A DNA stretch of 48,430 nucleotides, from the NCBI GenBank assembly GCA_964456745.1, contig CAYWBW010000015.1:1-48430 (forward strand), given 5' to 3'. This DNA is from CAYWBW01 sp964456745. Lineage in GTDB: Bacteria > Patescibacteriota > Gracilibacteria > GCA-2401425 > JAJOLG01. The position numbers and the translations under genes were made by a program. Positions 19,783-30,693 of the stretch are shown one piece after another. The notes beneath the pieces are model-generated. The model searched no databases. It saw nothing but the letters and a program-made list of their open reading frames with translations, and was not told the origin of the DNA. Each line of letters begins with the position of its first letter. Within the stretch, counting starts at the first letter, position 1.

Positions 19783-21220
19783 CTAAGTAATTAATTTATT
19801 TATTGCTAACGATATTGCTTCAAATGCATCATATTGCTTATCTTTAAACATTAATTTTTTTTCTGCACAATAAAGACTAGAAGCTGGAGATTGTCATCAT
19901 CATGTCAAATTCCATCAATATTGGTCATTAAATAATTTTTTGAATCTTCTTGTGTCATGCGATTTATTTTTTAATCATCTGTTGTCGCGAAGGCTAATTT
20001 TTAATTCTTCTCATTTCATTGCTCATATTGCAATTAACGATTCTGGATAATAAACTTGCTCATTTCAAGTTGTTAATGCGTCGGCTAATGCTGAAGCTAT
20101 ATCAGTTTTAACAAAATATGAAACAAATCACTTTCATTGATTTGTTTCATAAATTTGTTTTGATAAAACGTCAACTGTAACAATTGTATCAACTTGGGAT
20201 CATATTTCAGGAAAATTGCCAATATTATTAAAAATATCTGTTGGATTTAAAGCAGCTCATAAAGATAATAATATTTTTTCTGTATCTTGTGGTTTTGTAA
20301 GTTTAAGAGCTCTAAAAAGTATTGTCATTTTAGGTGATAGGGAATATTGATCTGTAATTTGTTTCCACCATTTATGCGCATTTGGAATATCTCAATAGAT
20401 TGATAGTGCGGCTAGCCATCAATGTTTTTTTAGAAAATGATTATTATCAGGCAATAGCCCTTTAATTAATAGTTCCGCAATTTTACCTGTTGGATATCTG
20501 GAAGGATCAATTATTGTTCATAATCTTTTTGGCGAAATGTATGTAAAATTGTCACATGAAAAAATTGATTCAGGCATATTTTCTAGTTGACCAATGTTTC
20601 ATGCTATATGATCTTTAATAGATAAATCTGCAATATCACTATCATGATGATCAATAACAGCAATAGCTTTCATTGTTTCTAATTGATTTATTGCTTTAAT
20701 ATTAGATTGTCATTTTTCCATTTCAGGGACAAAGGCGTCTACTGAAAACAAATAATTTGAATCTTTTACACTATCTATTAAATATTTACTTTTAAATCAT
20801 CATCATAATGATATTAATATCAACATTATTTCAAAATCTCATTGTTATATAATTGTAAAATAAAGCTCATGATGATAATCAGTCAGCATCCATATCACAT
20901 AATAATGAAATTTTTGGTTTTTCTCACTTTTCAATATCAGAGCTAATTAATCAAAAGAATTGATTCTCTAATCTTTTTAAGTAAAAATCTAAATTAATCT
21001 TAGGAACTCTATCAATTTGATTTTGATCATTATCAAGTTCTCTTAGAGCTGATTCTGTGTCTCAAGCATCAAAAAATTGTTGAGCTGCAAATGTATTGCC
21101 AATGACAGTTTGCGGATTATTTTGTGCGGTTAATTGGTCAACAGTTCAATCATTGGTTGGTCAATGATCTGATTTTTTAGTTGTATCTTGAGTTGTATCG
21201 ACTTTATCAGGATTATTCAT
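19783..21220 (-). pseudogene. DHH/DHHA1-family phosphoesterase with a frameshift
   Basis: The first part (20792-21220, 142 aa) contains DMDADGLSSGALFYNY, the first DHH-family metal motif. It ends at TAA in a run of ATG triplets. In the +1 frame the protein continues for about 340 residues with SVDAFVPEME, AIAVIDHHDSDI (the DHH motif) and a C-terminal TGGGQSPASS that resembles the DHHA1 GGH..A motif, ending at 19783. The break lies at about 20797-20806. One missing or extra base would restore a protein of about 478 aa. It may be a sequencing error, a recent mutation or, less likely, a programmed +1 shift. The family includes RecJ-like exonucleases and nanoRNases/c-di-NMP phosphodiesterases; which one is not clear. 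Confidence 0.75.
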
Positions 21221-21306
21221 AATTCATATTGGTTAAGTATGGATTGTAATTTAATTTGGTAGTTGATTCTATTATGTTTTTTTAATAAAGCAATAAAAAC
21301 ATAATA

Positions 21307-21335
21307 TTGACATATAAACTACCATAATGTATAAA
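21307..21335 (+). promoter_or_regulatory. Strong-consensus promoter
   Basis: TTGACA (21307-21312), 17-nt spacer, TATAAA (21330-21335), 31 nt before the ATG at 21367. Confidence 0.7.
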
Positions 21336-21366
21336 TGCAATCCTAATTTAAAATTAATAAAAAATT

Positions 21367-21639
21367 ATGCTTAAAAGATTTAAAGATGCTTATAGAGAGT
21401 TGAATCATGTTAATCCTGAAGAGGGGGCAACTCAAAAGATTGCAAATATTGTAAGTGCTAGGATGTTCAGCTTACCACATGAAACAGTGACACATTTTAG
21501 CACTGGTGCAGCAGAGATAATTCCAGTTACTGAAGAATGATTATTTTTGAATAGTCAATTAAATCACTTAAGGAATCTTAAAGTAAAACATGAACATGCA
21601 AGAATCAGAAGAGCAATAAAAATTCTATTTACTATCTAA
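21367..21639 (+). CDS. Small hypothetical protein
   Basis: 90 aa, MLKRFKDAYRELNHVNPEEG... with a basic C-terminal helix (HLRNLKVKHEHARIRRAIKI). One Gly is UGA. No membrane segment and no family recognised. It is the only plus-strand gene between two minus-strand blocks and has its own near-consensus promoter, which supports it being real. It converges with the exported-protein cluster, whose last stop is 22 nt away. Confidence 0.7.
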
Positions 21640-21660
21640 ACAGAATCGTCTTAATTTGAT

Positions 21661-22794
21661 TTAATAATCTCAATACTTAAGTTCAGGAATAATATTAACA
21701 TCGCGATTATGTTTTTTTAGAACATTTAAAACAACTTTTATAAAGTTTTTAATATTTTTTTGATTAGTAGTTTCTGCAATTTGTTTTAATTCTTGTTTGT
21801 TTCAATTACTTACAATTATTGATCTTTCTAATAATCAAAGTTCTGAAATAATATTGTCACTACTGTCTTCTTCTAGGTTTATAAGTATATGATTTTCTCA
21901 AATATTTTGTAGATTATAATCAATAATTTGTTTTTCGTTTTCTACTTGATCTACTTCACGAGAAAATGTTTTAACACTTTTTCATGGAACAAAGAGATTG
22001 GAAATATCATTAAAAAGACTAAAAAACCCTTCGTCTGATTTTTTAATATTTTTATTTGTAGAATCATCAATTTTATTGGCTTTTTTTTCTGAAAATGTTG
22101 CTCTATATCAAGATATTGGAATATATGAATTTACATTTTTTTCAAGCCAAGATTTAGCTCTGCTTTCAGCTCTTTTATCTATTTCAGAATTTTCAGTTGA
22201 TTCTTGAAGTTCTCACCACTTGTTACTTAGATTCTCTTTGAAGCTAAATGGGTCAAAAGTTGATCAGTTTTTAAATTTATCTTTAAATTTTTTAACACTT
22301 TCATTTAATTGCTCTGAAGGATCTTCTTTGCATTTTGTTGCTGAGCTTCAGCTTCAATATATCGACGGATTCCAAAATTTACTTGTTTTAAGATTAAAGT
22401 TATTTTTTTCATAAACTATATCTCTTCTAATTGTTTTTATTTTTTCAATATCATTTTTATCACTACATGTTTTGCTAAGGTTGAATATCTTATTAGTTGC
22501 AAATGTTTCTACAGATTTTAATTTTTCTAAGTCTCTACTAAAACAATGGTTTCATTGAAAATTCATAAAATAAGAATTTATTACTGATACTAATGAGGGA
22601 TTATCAATTTCTTCATGTAAGAATGTATTTAGTTTATTTTTTCATTCATCTTCTGTGCAATTAGATTTTAATATTTGAATTTTTGATATTTCAGTTTTTT
22701 GTTGGTTTAAGTATTGTTCAAGTTTTACATTGGCAGAGCTAGCTAATGTTATGCTAGGTGAGAGTATGATTAATAATGTTATTATAATTTTCAT
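21661..22794 (-). CDS. Exported hypothetical protein (cluster member 4)
   Basis: 377 aa with a clear signal peptide (MKIIITLLIILSPSITLASS). The mature part is polar, with four Cys (SNCTED, NHCFSR, KTCSDK, TKCKED) that could form two disulfides, and no membrane helix after the signal. I recognise no domain. It starts 6 nt after the stop of the 561-aa exported protein upstream, so the genes are cotranscribed. Last gene of a four-gene run of exported proteins. Confidence 0.82.
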
Positions 22795-22800
22795 AATTTA

Positions 22801-24486
22801 TTAATTTCTTATTTCGTTACATGATTTGATATTTTTCCATTTATTAAAAGGTATATTTATAATATTTTCTTCAATTCAACTTTCGAATAATTCTCGAAAT
22901 TCTTTAAATCTTCAATGAACATCGTCAAAATAGGTTTTTCTTGATTTAACTCTTGATTGTTTTTTTTGTGATGAGTTTGTATATTTTTTAGAAGCAATTT
23001 GAACATTTTCACATTCTTGCATATTATACCTAACAGTATCGATTTGTTGATTATCTTGAAGTGTACTTCTATCAAAACAATTCATGGTATTTTTACGTTT
23101 GGCTTCTTCGTGCTCTCGTTCTTTTTTTATTCTTTTTAGGTCTAGATCTTCTGGATCTTTTCCAGTTAGCCAAGGAATTGTTAAATAGGATATATCAATA
23201 ATTTTTGACATTGGTCTAAAAACAGACATCCAATTTGGAAGATTTCAGTTTTTATTTGAATTTTCCCTTGGATGAATTGATCTTCACATCAAATTATCTT
23301 CAATAATATTGATCATTATTTTTACTATACAATTAATGCAAGAGCTACTTGATTCGTATCTTGAACTGTCTCATAATACATTTTGCTCTTTAACTGTTCT
23401 TTTTATCTCAATGCAAAAGTTTTTGTTTTCTGTGCAAATCCATTCGTTTTTCAAATCATCTAGGCAAAAAAGTCATCAGTACAATTCTTTACTACACTCT
23501 TTTTCATCGTCCTCATTTGGATCAACGAAATCTATAAATCAATCTTCTCAAATTTCGATCATGGAAAGATCTTCACTATCTAGATTGGTGAGATTTAAAA
23601 ATACTGAGTTTGAAATTCATAATTCTTCCAATGTATTAATATTATTTGTAATTATCAGGCTTCAGCTCATTGCAGTTAATTGATCATTAGCAACAAGATT
23701 TGAATTTATTTGTGTTTGATTAAATGTAAAGCTATGAGGATCAAAACAACTTTGTCCACCTCACTCAAAAGAATTTGTAACTTCTTGATTTGACCAATGA
23801 TATTGCTGCTCTAGATAAGAATATTCTATTATTTCAGTTTCTGTAAGGCTTCAATAGCTAACACCAGTTTGGGTGTTTTGCAGATTGTCATAATTTCAAG
23901 CCAGATAATCGTTTATTTGTTCAATGGCATTTGTAGATCATGTACCGTCTTTGTTTCAACTTGAATGAAAGGGGTCTCAAAGTTTTCAGTATTTGTAATA
24001 AAAAATTGTAGCTTCTTCTCAGAATAGGATTATGTCTATGATATTAAGATCATAGACTAAATCAAAAAAACTATTTTGAATATCTCAGTCAGCCCATATT
24101 TCATTGTTTAGGCTTTCTTGAAAAAAATCACTTTGCAATTTTATTATGTCTTCCTCGTTATAGTATTTTTCAACTAAATTTTCTTCACATGTTCATCTGG
24201 GTTTTCATTTAAAATTATTATTACAGTATTGCGTTATTTCTGCGAAAGATTCTCTGTTGTCAATTTTGTTTACAAGGTCTTCAATAGTTTTTTGAGAAAT
24301 TCAGGTTTCTAGCGATAGTCTGAATGATGACTTAGATGATGTATCTAGGCTGTTGTAAATTTCTGAAAAAAAGTTGTTTGATAATTTCTTTATATCTTCT
24401 AACTCCTTTTTATTGTCTGCAAATCATGTCTGAGTAAATATCAGTATACTTAAGGTTATTATTGATGATTTTAGAAATGAAGACAT
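22801..24486 (-). CDS. Large exported hypothetical protein (cluster member 3)
   Basis: 561 aa. Signal peptide SSIITLSILIFTQTGFA then a polar mature region rich in Asn, Glu, Ser and Asp. At least ten Cys occur, among them CNNNFKGKPRGTC and SSCINCIVK. A basic/acidic charged stretch lies at about residues 440-500 (LKRIKKEREHEEAKRKN). No recognised domain. The last third is tolerably conserved-looking but matches no family I know. Upstream member ends 21 nt before this start. Confidence 0.82.
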
Positions 24487-24507
24487 AAGTTAGCTTTAAA
24501 ATTAGCT

Positions 24508-25293
24508 TTATTTTGTAAATCAGAAATTTACAAATTTAGCTGGCATTACTCCAATAAGATTTGCAAAATCTTTAAACCTTTTTTGAAGACTTTTCAGATA
24601 GTGAATTATTGATTCTAATTTTTTATGAATTTTATAATTATCAACAAAGCTTGAATATTTATGTGCAGCTTTTAAAGCGGCCTCTCTTTGTTTTATTATT
24701 TCAGTTTCAGAAAAAGCAAATCTTGTTTCATATTCACTTAGACTATCTTTTATGCTGACAGATGGACTTAGATTAATTTTATATCTTTGCTCTCAAAGAA
24801 AACAAGAATAAATTAGTCAATCAAGAAAAGTACTTTTAAATAATAGTGATGATGCTATAAATTTTTTCTTTTGATCGATGATATCTTTTTTTTTGTAATT
24901 AATATAAAAATCAAATGAAAGATCTTCTGATTCAGAAGTCATTTTATCAAGAATTTCTTTATAAACATTCGAATTAAATTTTTTGTTTTTATCTTCGTCT
25001 TTAAAGCTTTGAATGATAATTTCAAAAGCAAGTTTGTATTTTTGATCCTGCCTGTTTAGATAGAGTGTTTTTGCTTGATAGACATCTTTATACTCATAAA
25101 GCTCATTTTGTCTTTGAATTTCACTAATCAAATTTTGTTTAAATAAAACTTCATCTTCTATATCTCATTGTTGTCTTTCAATTTTTAGCAATATTTCAGA
25201 AATTCAATAATCATTACAAAAGTCATTAGCATGTAGTATAGTTGGAGATGCTAGCAACATTGTTGTGATTGATAATTGTAAGAATTTTTTCAT
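24508..25293 (-). CDS. Exported helical hypothetical protein (cluster member 2)
   Basis: 261 aa. Signal peptide MKKFLQLSITTMLLASPTILHA, then a mature domain that looks almost wholly alpha-helical and may form coiled coils (EILLKIERQQGDIEDEVLFK; REAALKAAHKYSSFVDNYK). Two or three Cys. Few glycines, so few UGA codons, which left a long stretch open even in the standard code. Family unknown. Position in the cluster suggests a role shared with its exported neighbours. Confidence 0.82.
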
Positions 25294-25321
25294 AAAAAAT
25301 TAAGAAAATTTGAAATCAAAT

Positions 25322-25939
25322 CTATGGCTGAAAACAAGTGACTTTGTCAATTATTCTCTCAAGTAATGTTCGTAATTTGGTCATTGATAAAGCTAAGCTT
25401 CTCATTTTTATATTAATTGAAAGAAGTTTTGCTGAAAGAAAATATGATTTATTTTGCATAGAATAAATCTCAAATTCTTGAACCATTCTTGATCTTTCTG
25501 TTAATACTTTTTGTCATATCAAATCATTACATATTTTTGTTATATCTGTAAATTGTTTAATTCTATTTTGAATATCGGAAGCACAGGATTGAAAATTTAT
25601 ATCTTTTAAACTAACGTTTCAACATCAAACTAGTGAGTTGTTGTAACTTGCGAAGGTACTTTCTCATTTATAAAAAATAAATGATTCTACTGCTCAGCAT
25701 ATAGCTTCAAGTGAACATTTATAATTTCTGTAATTATAAGAGATAATTTCTGATTTTTTTTCTCAAGAAAAGTTTTTATTTTTATAAACCTTTGAATCTA
25801 AAAGAGTTTTTTTATCTTGGATTTCTTCAAATTTATCCTCAATGCTAGCGATACACTCTGGTCAAATACTAGAGGCAAAGGAAAATATAGGAAAAAACAG
25901 CATGAGAAATCAGAATATTTTTTGTTTAGTATTAAACAT
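25322..25939 (-). CDS. Exported Cys-rich hypothetical protein (cluster member 1)
   Basis: 205 aa. Signal peptide KQKIFGFLMLFFPIFSFASS, then a mostly helical mature part with Cys in IGPECIAS, KCSLEAICGAVE, GCGNVS, QSCASD, KICND and the C-terminal TCFQP. The even spacing suggests disulfides in an oxidising compartment. No domain recognised. First gene of the exported cluster, 64 nt downstream of pheS. Confidence 0.8.
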
Positions 25940-26003
25940 AAATTAAGTGACATTTTTCTCAATGTTAATTAATTTTTTGAAAAAAAGAAGGGTAAGTGTA
26001 ATT

Positions 26004-27077
26004 TTAAAATTGTTTTAAAAATCTCAAATCATTCTCAAAAAACAATCTTAAATCATTAATTCTATGTTTAACCATTACAAGTCTGTCTATTCACAGTCAA
26101 AATGCAAATCAGTTAAATTTATTTGAATCAATTCATCAATTCTTTAATACATTAGGATGAATCATTCAACATCATCAAATTTCTAGCCAATTGTCTCATT
26201 TGCATACTTTGCATCATTGATCTTTTCATCAGCATATTGGGCAAGTTACATCTAATTCTAAAGATGGTTCTGTAAATGGAAAATAAGAAAGTCTAAATCT
26301 TATATCTAAATCTTTATCGTTTAATATTGTTCTAAGCGCGCTTAAAAGTACATATTTTAGGTGAGACAAAGAAACATCCTTGTCTACAAAAAGTCATTCA
26401 CATTGATGAAACATTGGAGAATGCGTTGCATCTGAATCTTTTCTAAAAGTTTTTCATGGAGCAATGACTGCAATTGGTGGCTTGTGAGCTTGCATATAAT
26501 GTATTTGTACACTTGAAGTTTGGGTTCTTAAAACAAGTCAGTTATCTCTTTCGTCAATTACATTGTCGCTATTTTTTGCTCTTAGGTCTTTTATGAAAAA
26601 TGTATCTTGCATTTCTCTAGCTGGATGATCAGCTCAAAGATTAAGGGCTGTAAAATTGTACCATTCAGATTGAATCTCGTCTCACTGGGCAAGTGAAAAT
26701 CACATTTTCCCAAATACATCTACAAGTTCTTCGATAAATTTTGATATAGGATGTCTATGTCAAAGGTGTTTTTTTCAAATGCTTGGTTGTGTTACATCTA
26801 TCCATTCGCTTTCTCAGATCGAATCATAATACGAATCTTTTAAAGATTGTGATTTCTTATTTATTTCAGATAATATATCAATTTTTAATTGATTTGTTAA
26901 TTGACCAAATTTTGGTCTTTCTTCTTTTGAAAGAGAGGATAGTCATTTTAGTATTTCTGTGAGTTCTCATTTTCTTCAAAGAAATCTAACTTCAATATCT
27001 TTTAGAGTATTTTCGTCACTCGCTTGGCTTATTAGCTTTATCGCTTCTTGCTTTAATTTTGATAATTTATCTTCCAT
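26004..27077 (-). CDS. pheS: Phenylalanyl-tRNA synthetase alpha subunit
   Basis: 357 aa. N-terminal coiled coil, then the class II catalytic domain: HPISKFIEELVDVFGKMGF (motif 1 region), TFRKDSDATHSPMFHQCEG (motif 2) and FGLGIDRLVMV (motif 3), where both motif 3 glycines are UGA. A Cys-rich insert CPICGGKDQGCKVCKGDNW before the conserved GCGMIHPNVL looks like a zinc knuckle and occurs in part of the family. pheT is not adjacent. It precedes the exported-protein cluster on the same strand. Confidence 0.97.
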
Positions 27078-27149
27078 GAAATATCTTTTATGAAAAGATT
27101 GTATTTATAATTTAATAATATTAAAGGGAAAGTTTTGATTTAGATTATT

Positions 27150-28247
27150 CTAATATTCTAAAGTTAATTTTTTTATTTCTTTTACAAATCTGTTTTTCGA
27201 AAATTTCTTAGCTTGATTTATACAATCTTCACTTGAAATGTTTTCTAAGTTTGATTCTTTTAGACATCTAAGCAAGCTTTCTGAGTTTTGATCTTCATAA
27301 AAAAATCAAGTTTCTCATTTGATAACAGTTTCTCTTACAGCTCATTTATTTATTGCAATTACTGGTACTCAGCATGCCATTGATTCAATTGCTGTTATTC
27401 CAAAGTCATCAATTCATGCAAAAATAAATGCTTTTGCATTTTGGTAGTATCATAAAATATCTTTTCAATATTTTGCTCATACAAATTCTATATTTTCTTT
27501 AGCTATTTTCTTAAGTGTTTTTTCTTCACATCATGATCAAACAATAATTAATTTTTCTCAAAATTCATTAAATGATTTAATTACTTGATCAATTTTCTTA
27601 TAAGAAACAAGTTGTGAAACTACTAGGTAGTAATTTTTACTTGGTATTTTATTATTTTCAGATAATGGGTAAAAATTATCAATGTCTACAAATGGATAAA
27701 TGATATCAGACTCTTTTTGCCAATATTTTTTTATTCTTTTTTGAACAAGCTTAGAAACAGCAATGATTTTATCAGGCCTACCTTTTGCAATAAAATCCCA
27801 AATTCTTAGCCTGTGAATTTTATTTGAAAATAGAAACTTTTTAATAAATCAAAATTTTCTTTCTTTTTGAAATTCAAAATAATAATCCCATGCCCATCTC
27901 ATTGGACTGTGTACATAGGAAATATGTTTTGTGCTTGTTCCTGTTATAATTCAATGTGAAAAAGCACTGCTTGAAGATAGTACTAGATCATAATCAGAAA
28001 AATCAAATTCTTCAATTGCTTGCGGCATTTTAGAAAGTAATAAAGTGTATTTTCAAAAAAAAAGTTTATAATATTTTTGAAGACTTGATGTGATAATTTT
28101 GTCTTTTGGAAAGAACTTTCACATATTTTTTTCATTATAAAAAAGTGTATGAATTTTTGCATTTGGAAAAATTTCACAAAAACACTGGAGAACTTTTTCA
28201 GCTCATCAGTATCTTGTAAGAAAGTCGTGGACTAGTGCTACTTTCAT
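27150..28247 (-). CDS. Family 4 glycosyltransferase (WbaZ/mannosyltransferase-like)
   Basis: 365 aa. N-terminal Rossmann half MKVALVHDFLTRYGGAEKVL, typical YVHSPMRWAWDYY and SKLVQKRIKKYW segments, then the C-terminal GT-B half with YLVVSQLVSYKKIDQVIKSF and the donor-binding EX7E-type stretch FGITAIESMACGVPVIA. It transfers a sugar from a nucleotide donor, probably during surface polysaccharide or glycoprotein synthesis. Acceptor unknown. It is separated from the GT2-RmlA fusion upstream by an 80-bp palindromic repeat. Confidence 0.92.
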
Positions 28248-28270
28248 TTTTTTGTGTATTTAATCTATAC

Positions 28271-28350
28271 GTCATTGCGAACCGTAGCGTAGGTGAAGGA
28301 ATCCAGGTTTAGGGTGTGGATTACATCGTCGCTTATCTCCTTGCAATGAC
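28271..28350. repeat. Palindromic intergenic element
   Basis: GTCATTGCGA (28271-28280) is almost the complement of TTGCAATGAC (28341-28350), and GGAATCCA pairs with TGGATTAC-type bases nearer the centre. About 80 bp, located between two glycosyltransferase-type genes. Similar in plan and in sequence (TTGCGA near the ends, GAA..AATCCA inside) to the element at 19626-19752. Confidence 0.7.
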
Positions 28351-28360
28351 AAGTGGGTAA

Positions 28361-29965
28361 TTACTTTAATTTAGTGATATTCTTTCAAATCTCTTTCCTT
28401 CTCACATAGCTACTCGCTTCAAACATTGATTCGTGAGTTCAGGTATCAAACCATTGGCCATCTATTATATCTACTTGCAAGCTTGCTTCTTTAAAATAAA
28501 CTTTTATTAAATCAGTTATTTCAAGCTCTCATCTTTTACTTGGTTTAATTTGCTTAACTTTTTTTATTACAGTGTTATCACAAATGTATATTCATGTTTG
28601 GGCGTAGGATGATTTTGGTTTTTTTGGTTTTTCTTCAATTGAAATAACTTTTTTATTTTTATCAAATTCAATTACTCAAAATCTTTGTGGATCTTTAACT
28701 TTTTGTGCAAAAATTTTTGCTCAAGATTCAAATTCTTGAATTGATTTTGAGATATTATCTTCAAAAATATTATCTCATAAAATTAAAGTTACGTTATCTC
28801 TTCAGATAAAATTTTCTCATATTATAAAAGCTTGAGATATTCAGTTTGGCTTATCTTGTATTTCATATGTAAATTTGACTCAGAATTCTTTTCAACTTCA
28901 TAGAAGTTTTAAAAAATCTCATGCATTTTCAGGAGCAACTATAATTAATATTTCTTTTATTCAAGCTTTTATGAGAGTTTCAATTGGATAATAAATCATT
29001 GGTTTATTGTATATTGGAAGAAGTTGTTTTGAAGTAACTCTGGTTATTGGATCAAGTCTTGTTCAGGCTCATCCTGCTAGAACGATTCATTTCATTGGAG
29101 TATCAAAACACATGTCTTCTATAGAACTTTTTTGTTTTTTTAGGTAAATATTTTTTGGATTTTTTTCTCCAATGTGATTAATCTTATATTTTAATGCATC
29201 TTTTAAATGAGTTCTTAAAAGCTTTTTTCTAAAAAATTCTCAAAAACCCTTAAGCTCATTTTTATTTTCATTAGAATAAACTTGAGCTTGAGGAAAATAA
29301 GCAACTTCATATCATTTTTTCCATGCCTGAAAACAGAGTTCAACATCAGACATAAAAACAAAGTAGCTTTCATCAAGTCATCAAATTTCATCCCAGATAT
29401 TTTTTCTTATTAAAAGACATGAGGATTCAATCCAATCAACATCTTGCGCTTTTGTTAGGTCTAAATGTTTCATCTCATCATATTCAACAGATTGTTTTAA
29501 AAATGGAACATGCCTTAAAAAAGTTCTTCTAGATACTTGTCTATAAAGTTTTGGAAAACCTCTTACGGTAGTTTTGATACTTCAATTATCTTTTATTTGT
29601 TTAGGACCTACTATTCAAACCTTTTCATGTTTTTCTAAAAAAGTTAGCATTCTATATAGTGCTTTCTCATCTTTCCAGATGATATTAGGATTTAAAAGTA
29701 AAATGTATTGTCCAGATATTTTATTAGATATTTTATTATGAGCTTTTGTATATCCTAAGTTTTCTTTATTTATTATTAATTCAAGATTTGGATAATTTAA
29801 ATTCTTTTTAAGAAATGCTTCATTTTTTTTATTACATGAATTATCAATGACTATTATTTTATAATCAAAATTAATATCTTGAGACATCAAGGTTTTTACA
29901 TTTTCAACTACGTATTTTGCTTTTAAGTAGTCGAGTATTATGATAGTTAGCTTTGGAGTTTTCAA
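28361..29965 (-). CDS. Fusion of a GT2 rhamnosyltransferase-like domain with RmlA-type nucleotidyltransferase
   Basis: 534 aa in one frame; I checked every codon from 29093 to 29542 and found no TAA or TAG. Residues 1-290: GT2 domain (LTIIILDYLKAKYVVENVKT, VIDNSC, LLLNPNIIWKDE, VDWIESSCLLIRK, SDVELCFQAWKKGYEV). The usual Asp of LNPD is Asn. Residues 291-534: nucleotidyltransferase (MKGIVLAGGAGTRLDPIT, KQLLPIYNKPMIYYPIETL, LILGDNIFE, EEKPKKPKS, GQWFDTGTHESM), the glucose-1-phosphate thymidylyltransferase RmlA pattern. Start is TTG at 29965, as TAA lies two codons upstream. An internal ATG at 29095 could also give free RmlA. The pairing suggests sugar activation and transfer in one chain. Confidence 0.85.
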
Positions 29966-29980
29966 TATTTAATATTAATC

Positions 29981-30256
29981 CTATTTATAAACTTCGTCAT
30001 GAGTTCATATGTCATACAATACTATCTCATTTTCTTTATATTTAAATATAAGTCTTAAATCGTATTTTATTTTAGCAGAATAATATCATTTTAAAACTCA
30101 TTTTAATTTATGAAATTTAAATTTTGGATTAATTGGGTTAGAGCTGAAATCTTTAAAAAAAATAATGAAATCATTTTTAAAATTATGATCTTTTTTTGAA
30201 TATTGTTTAAATGCTTTTATAAAACTAGTACCATTTATTACTTTAGTAAATTTCAT
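29981..30256 (-). CDS. RelE/ParE-superfamily toxin (YafQ-like)
   Basis: 91 aa. HKLKGVLKGYYSAKIKYDLRLIFKYKENEIVLYDIGTHDEVYK has the beta-sheet core and the terminal catalytic His/Tyr region of RelE/YafQ-type mRNA interferases. Its ATG overlaps the antitoxin stop by one base. In the family the toxin cleaves mRNA at the ribosome and is blocked by the antitoxin encoded just upstream. Confidence 0.85.
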
Positions 30257-30525
30257 TAAAGTGAATTTAGAAAATCATCAACATTACTTGATTTAATTGT
30301 TCAATCTTCTATTTGTTTATCAGTTTTCTTAATAGATGTTGTTATTTTTTCTTCTTCATTTTTATTAAATCAGTTTTCACTTAGTTCTTGATTTTCAAGT
30401 TTGTACATTTCTTTTGTAAGTATCATCTTAACAAAAGAACTGGTATTTAAGTTTAAACTAGATGCTATTCTTTTTAGTTTTTCCAAAAAATTTTCCTGAA
30501 CTTTTATTTGTAATAATTGAGACAT
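30256..30525 (-). CDS. Ribbon-helix-helix antitoxin (RelB/DinJ-like)
   Basis: 89 aa. The N-terminal LLQIKVQENFLEKLKRIASSLNLNTSSFVKMI segment fits a ribbon-helix-helix DNA-binding fold; the rest is a Lys/Glu-rich extended tail suited to wrap the toxin. One-base overlap (TAATG) with the toxin gene and an upstream promoter with repeated operator-like sequence suggest an autoregulated type II module. Confidence 0.85.
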
Positions 30526-30530
30526 AGGTA

Positions 30531-30580
30531 TTACTTAGTAAGTATAGAGTAAGTATATATTTTTTAATGAGTTTAGTCAA
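30531..30580 (-). promoter_or_regulatory. Promoter and operator-like repeats of the toxin-antitoxin pair
   Basis: On the minus strand TTGACT (30575-30580), exact 17-nt spacer, TATACT (30552-30557). Downstream lie the palindrome TTACTTAGTAA (30531-30541) and two copies of GTAAGTATA, placed where a bound antitoxin would block transcription. Confidence 0.65.
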
Positions 30581-30623
30581 GTATTTGGTCATAGCTTCAA
30601 TGAAGCGATATTTAATACATGTA

Positions 30624-30688
30624 ACAACTTTAGATTTGGTGTATAAATTTTTAATTTTTGGAATTTTTACAATTTTTATAAATAAATC
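30624..30688 (+). repeat. AT-rich dispersed repeat, copy 2
   Basis: Starts ACAACTTTAGATTTGGTGTA and continues with three spaced TTTTTA/ATTTTT units and a TTATAAATAAAT end. It matches copy 3 (37424-37484, inverted) closely and copy 1 (19471-19522) partly. Confidence 0.65.
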
Positions 30689-30693
30689 AAAAA

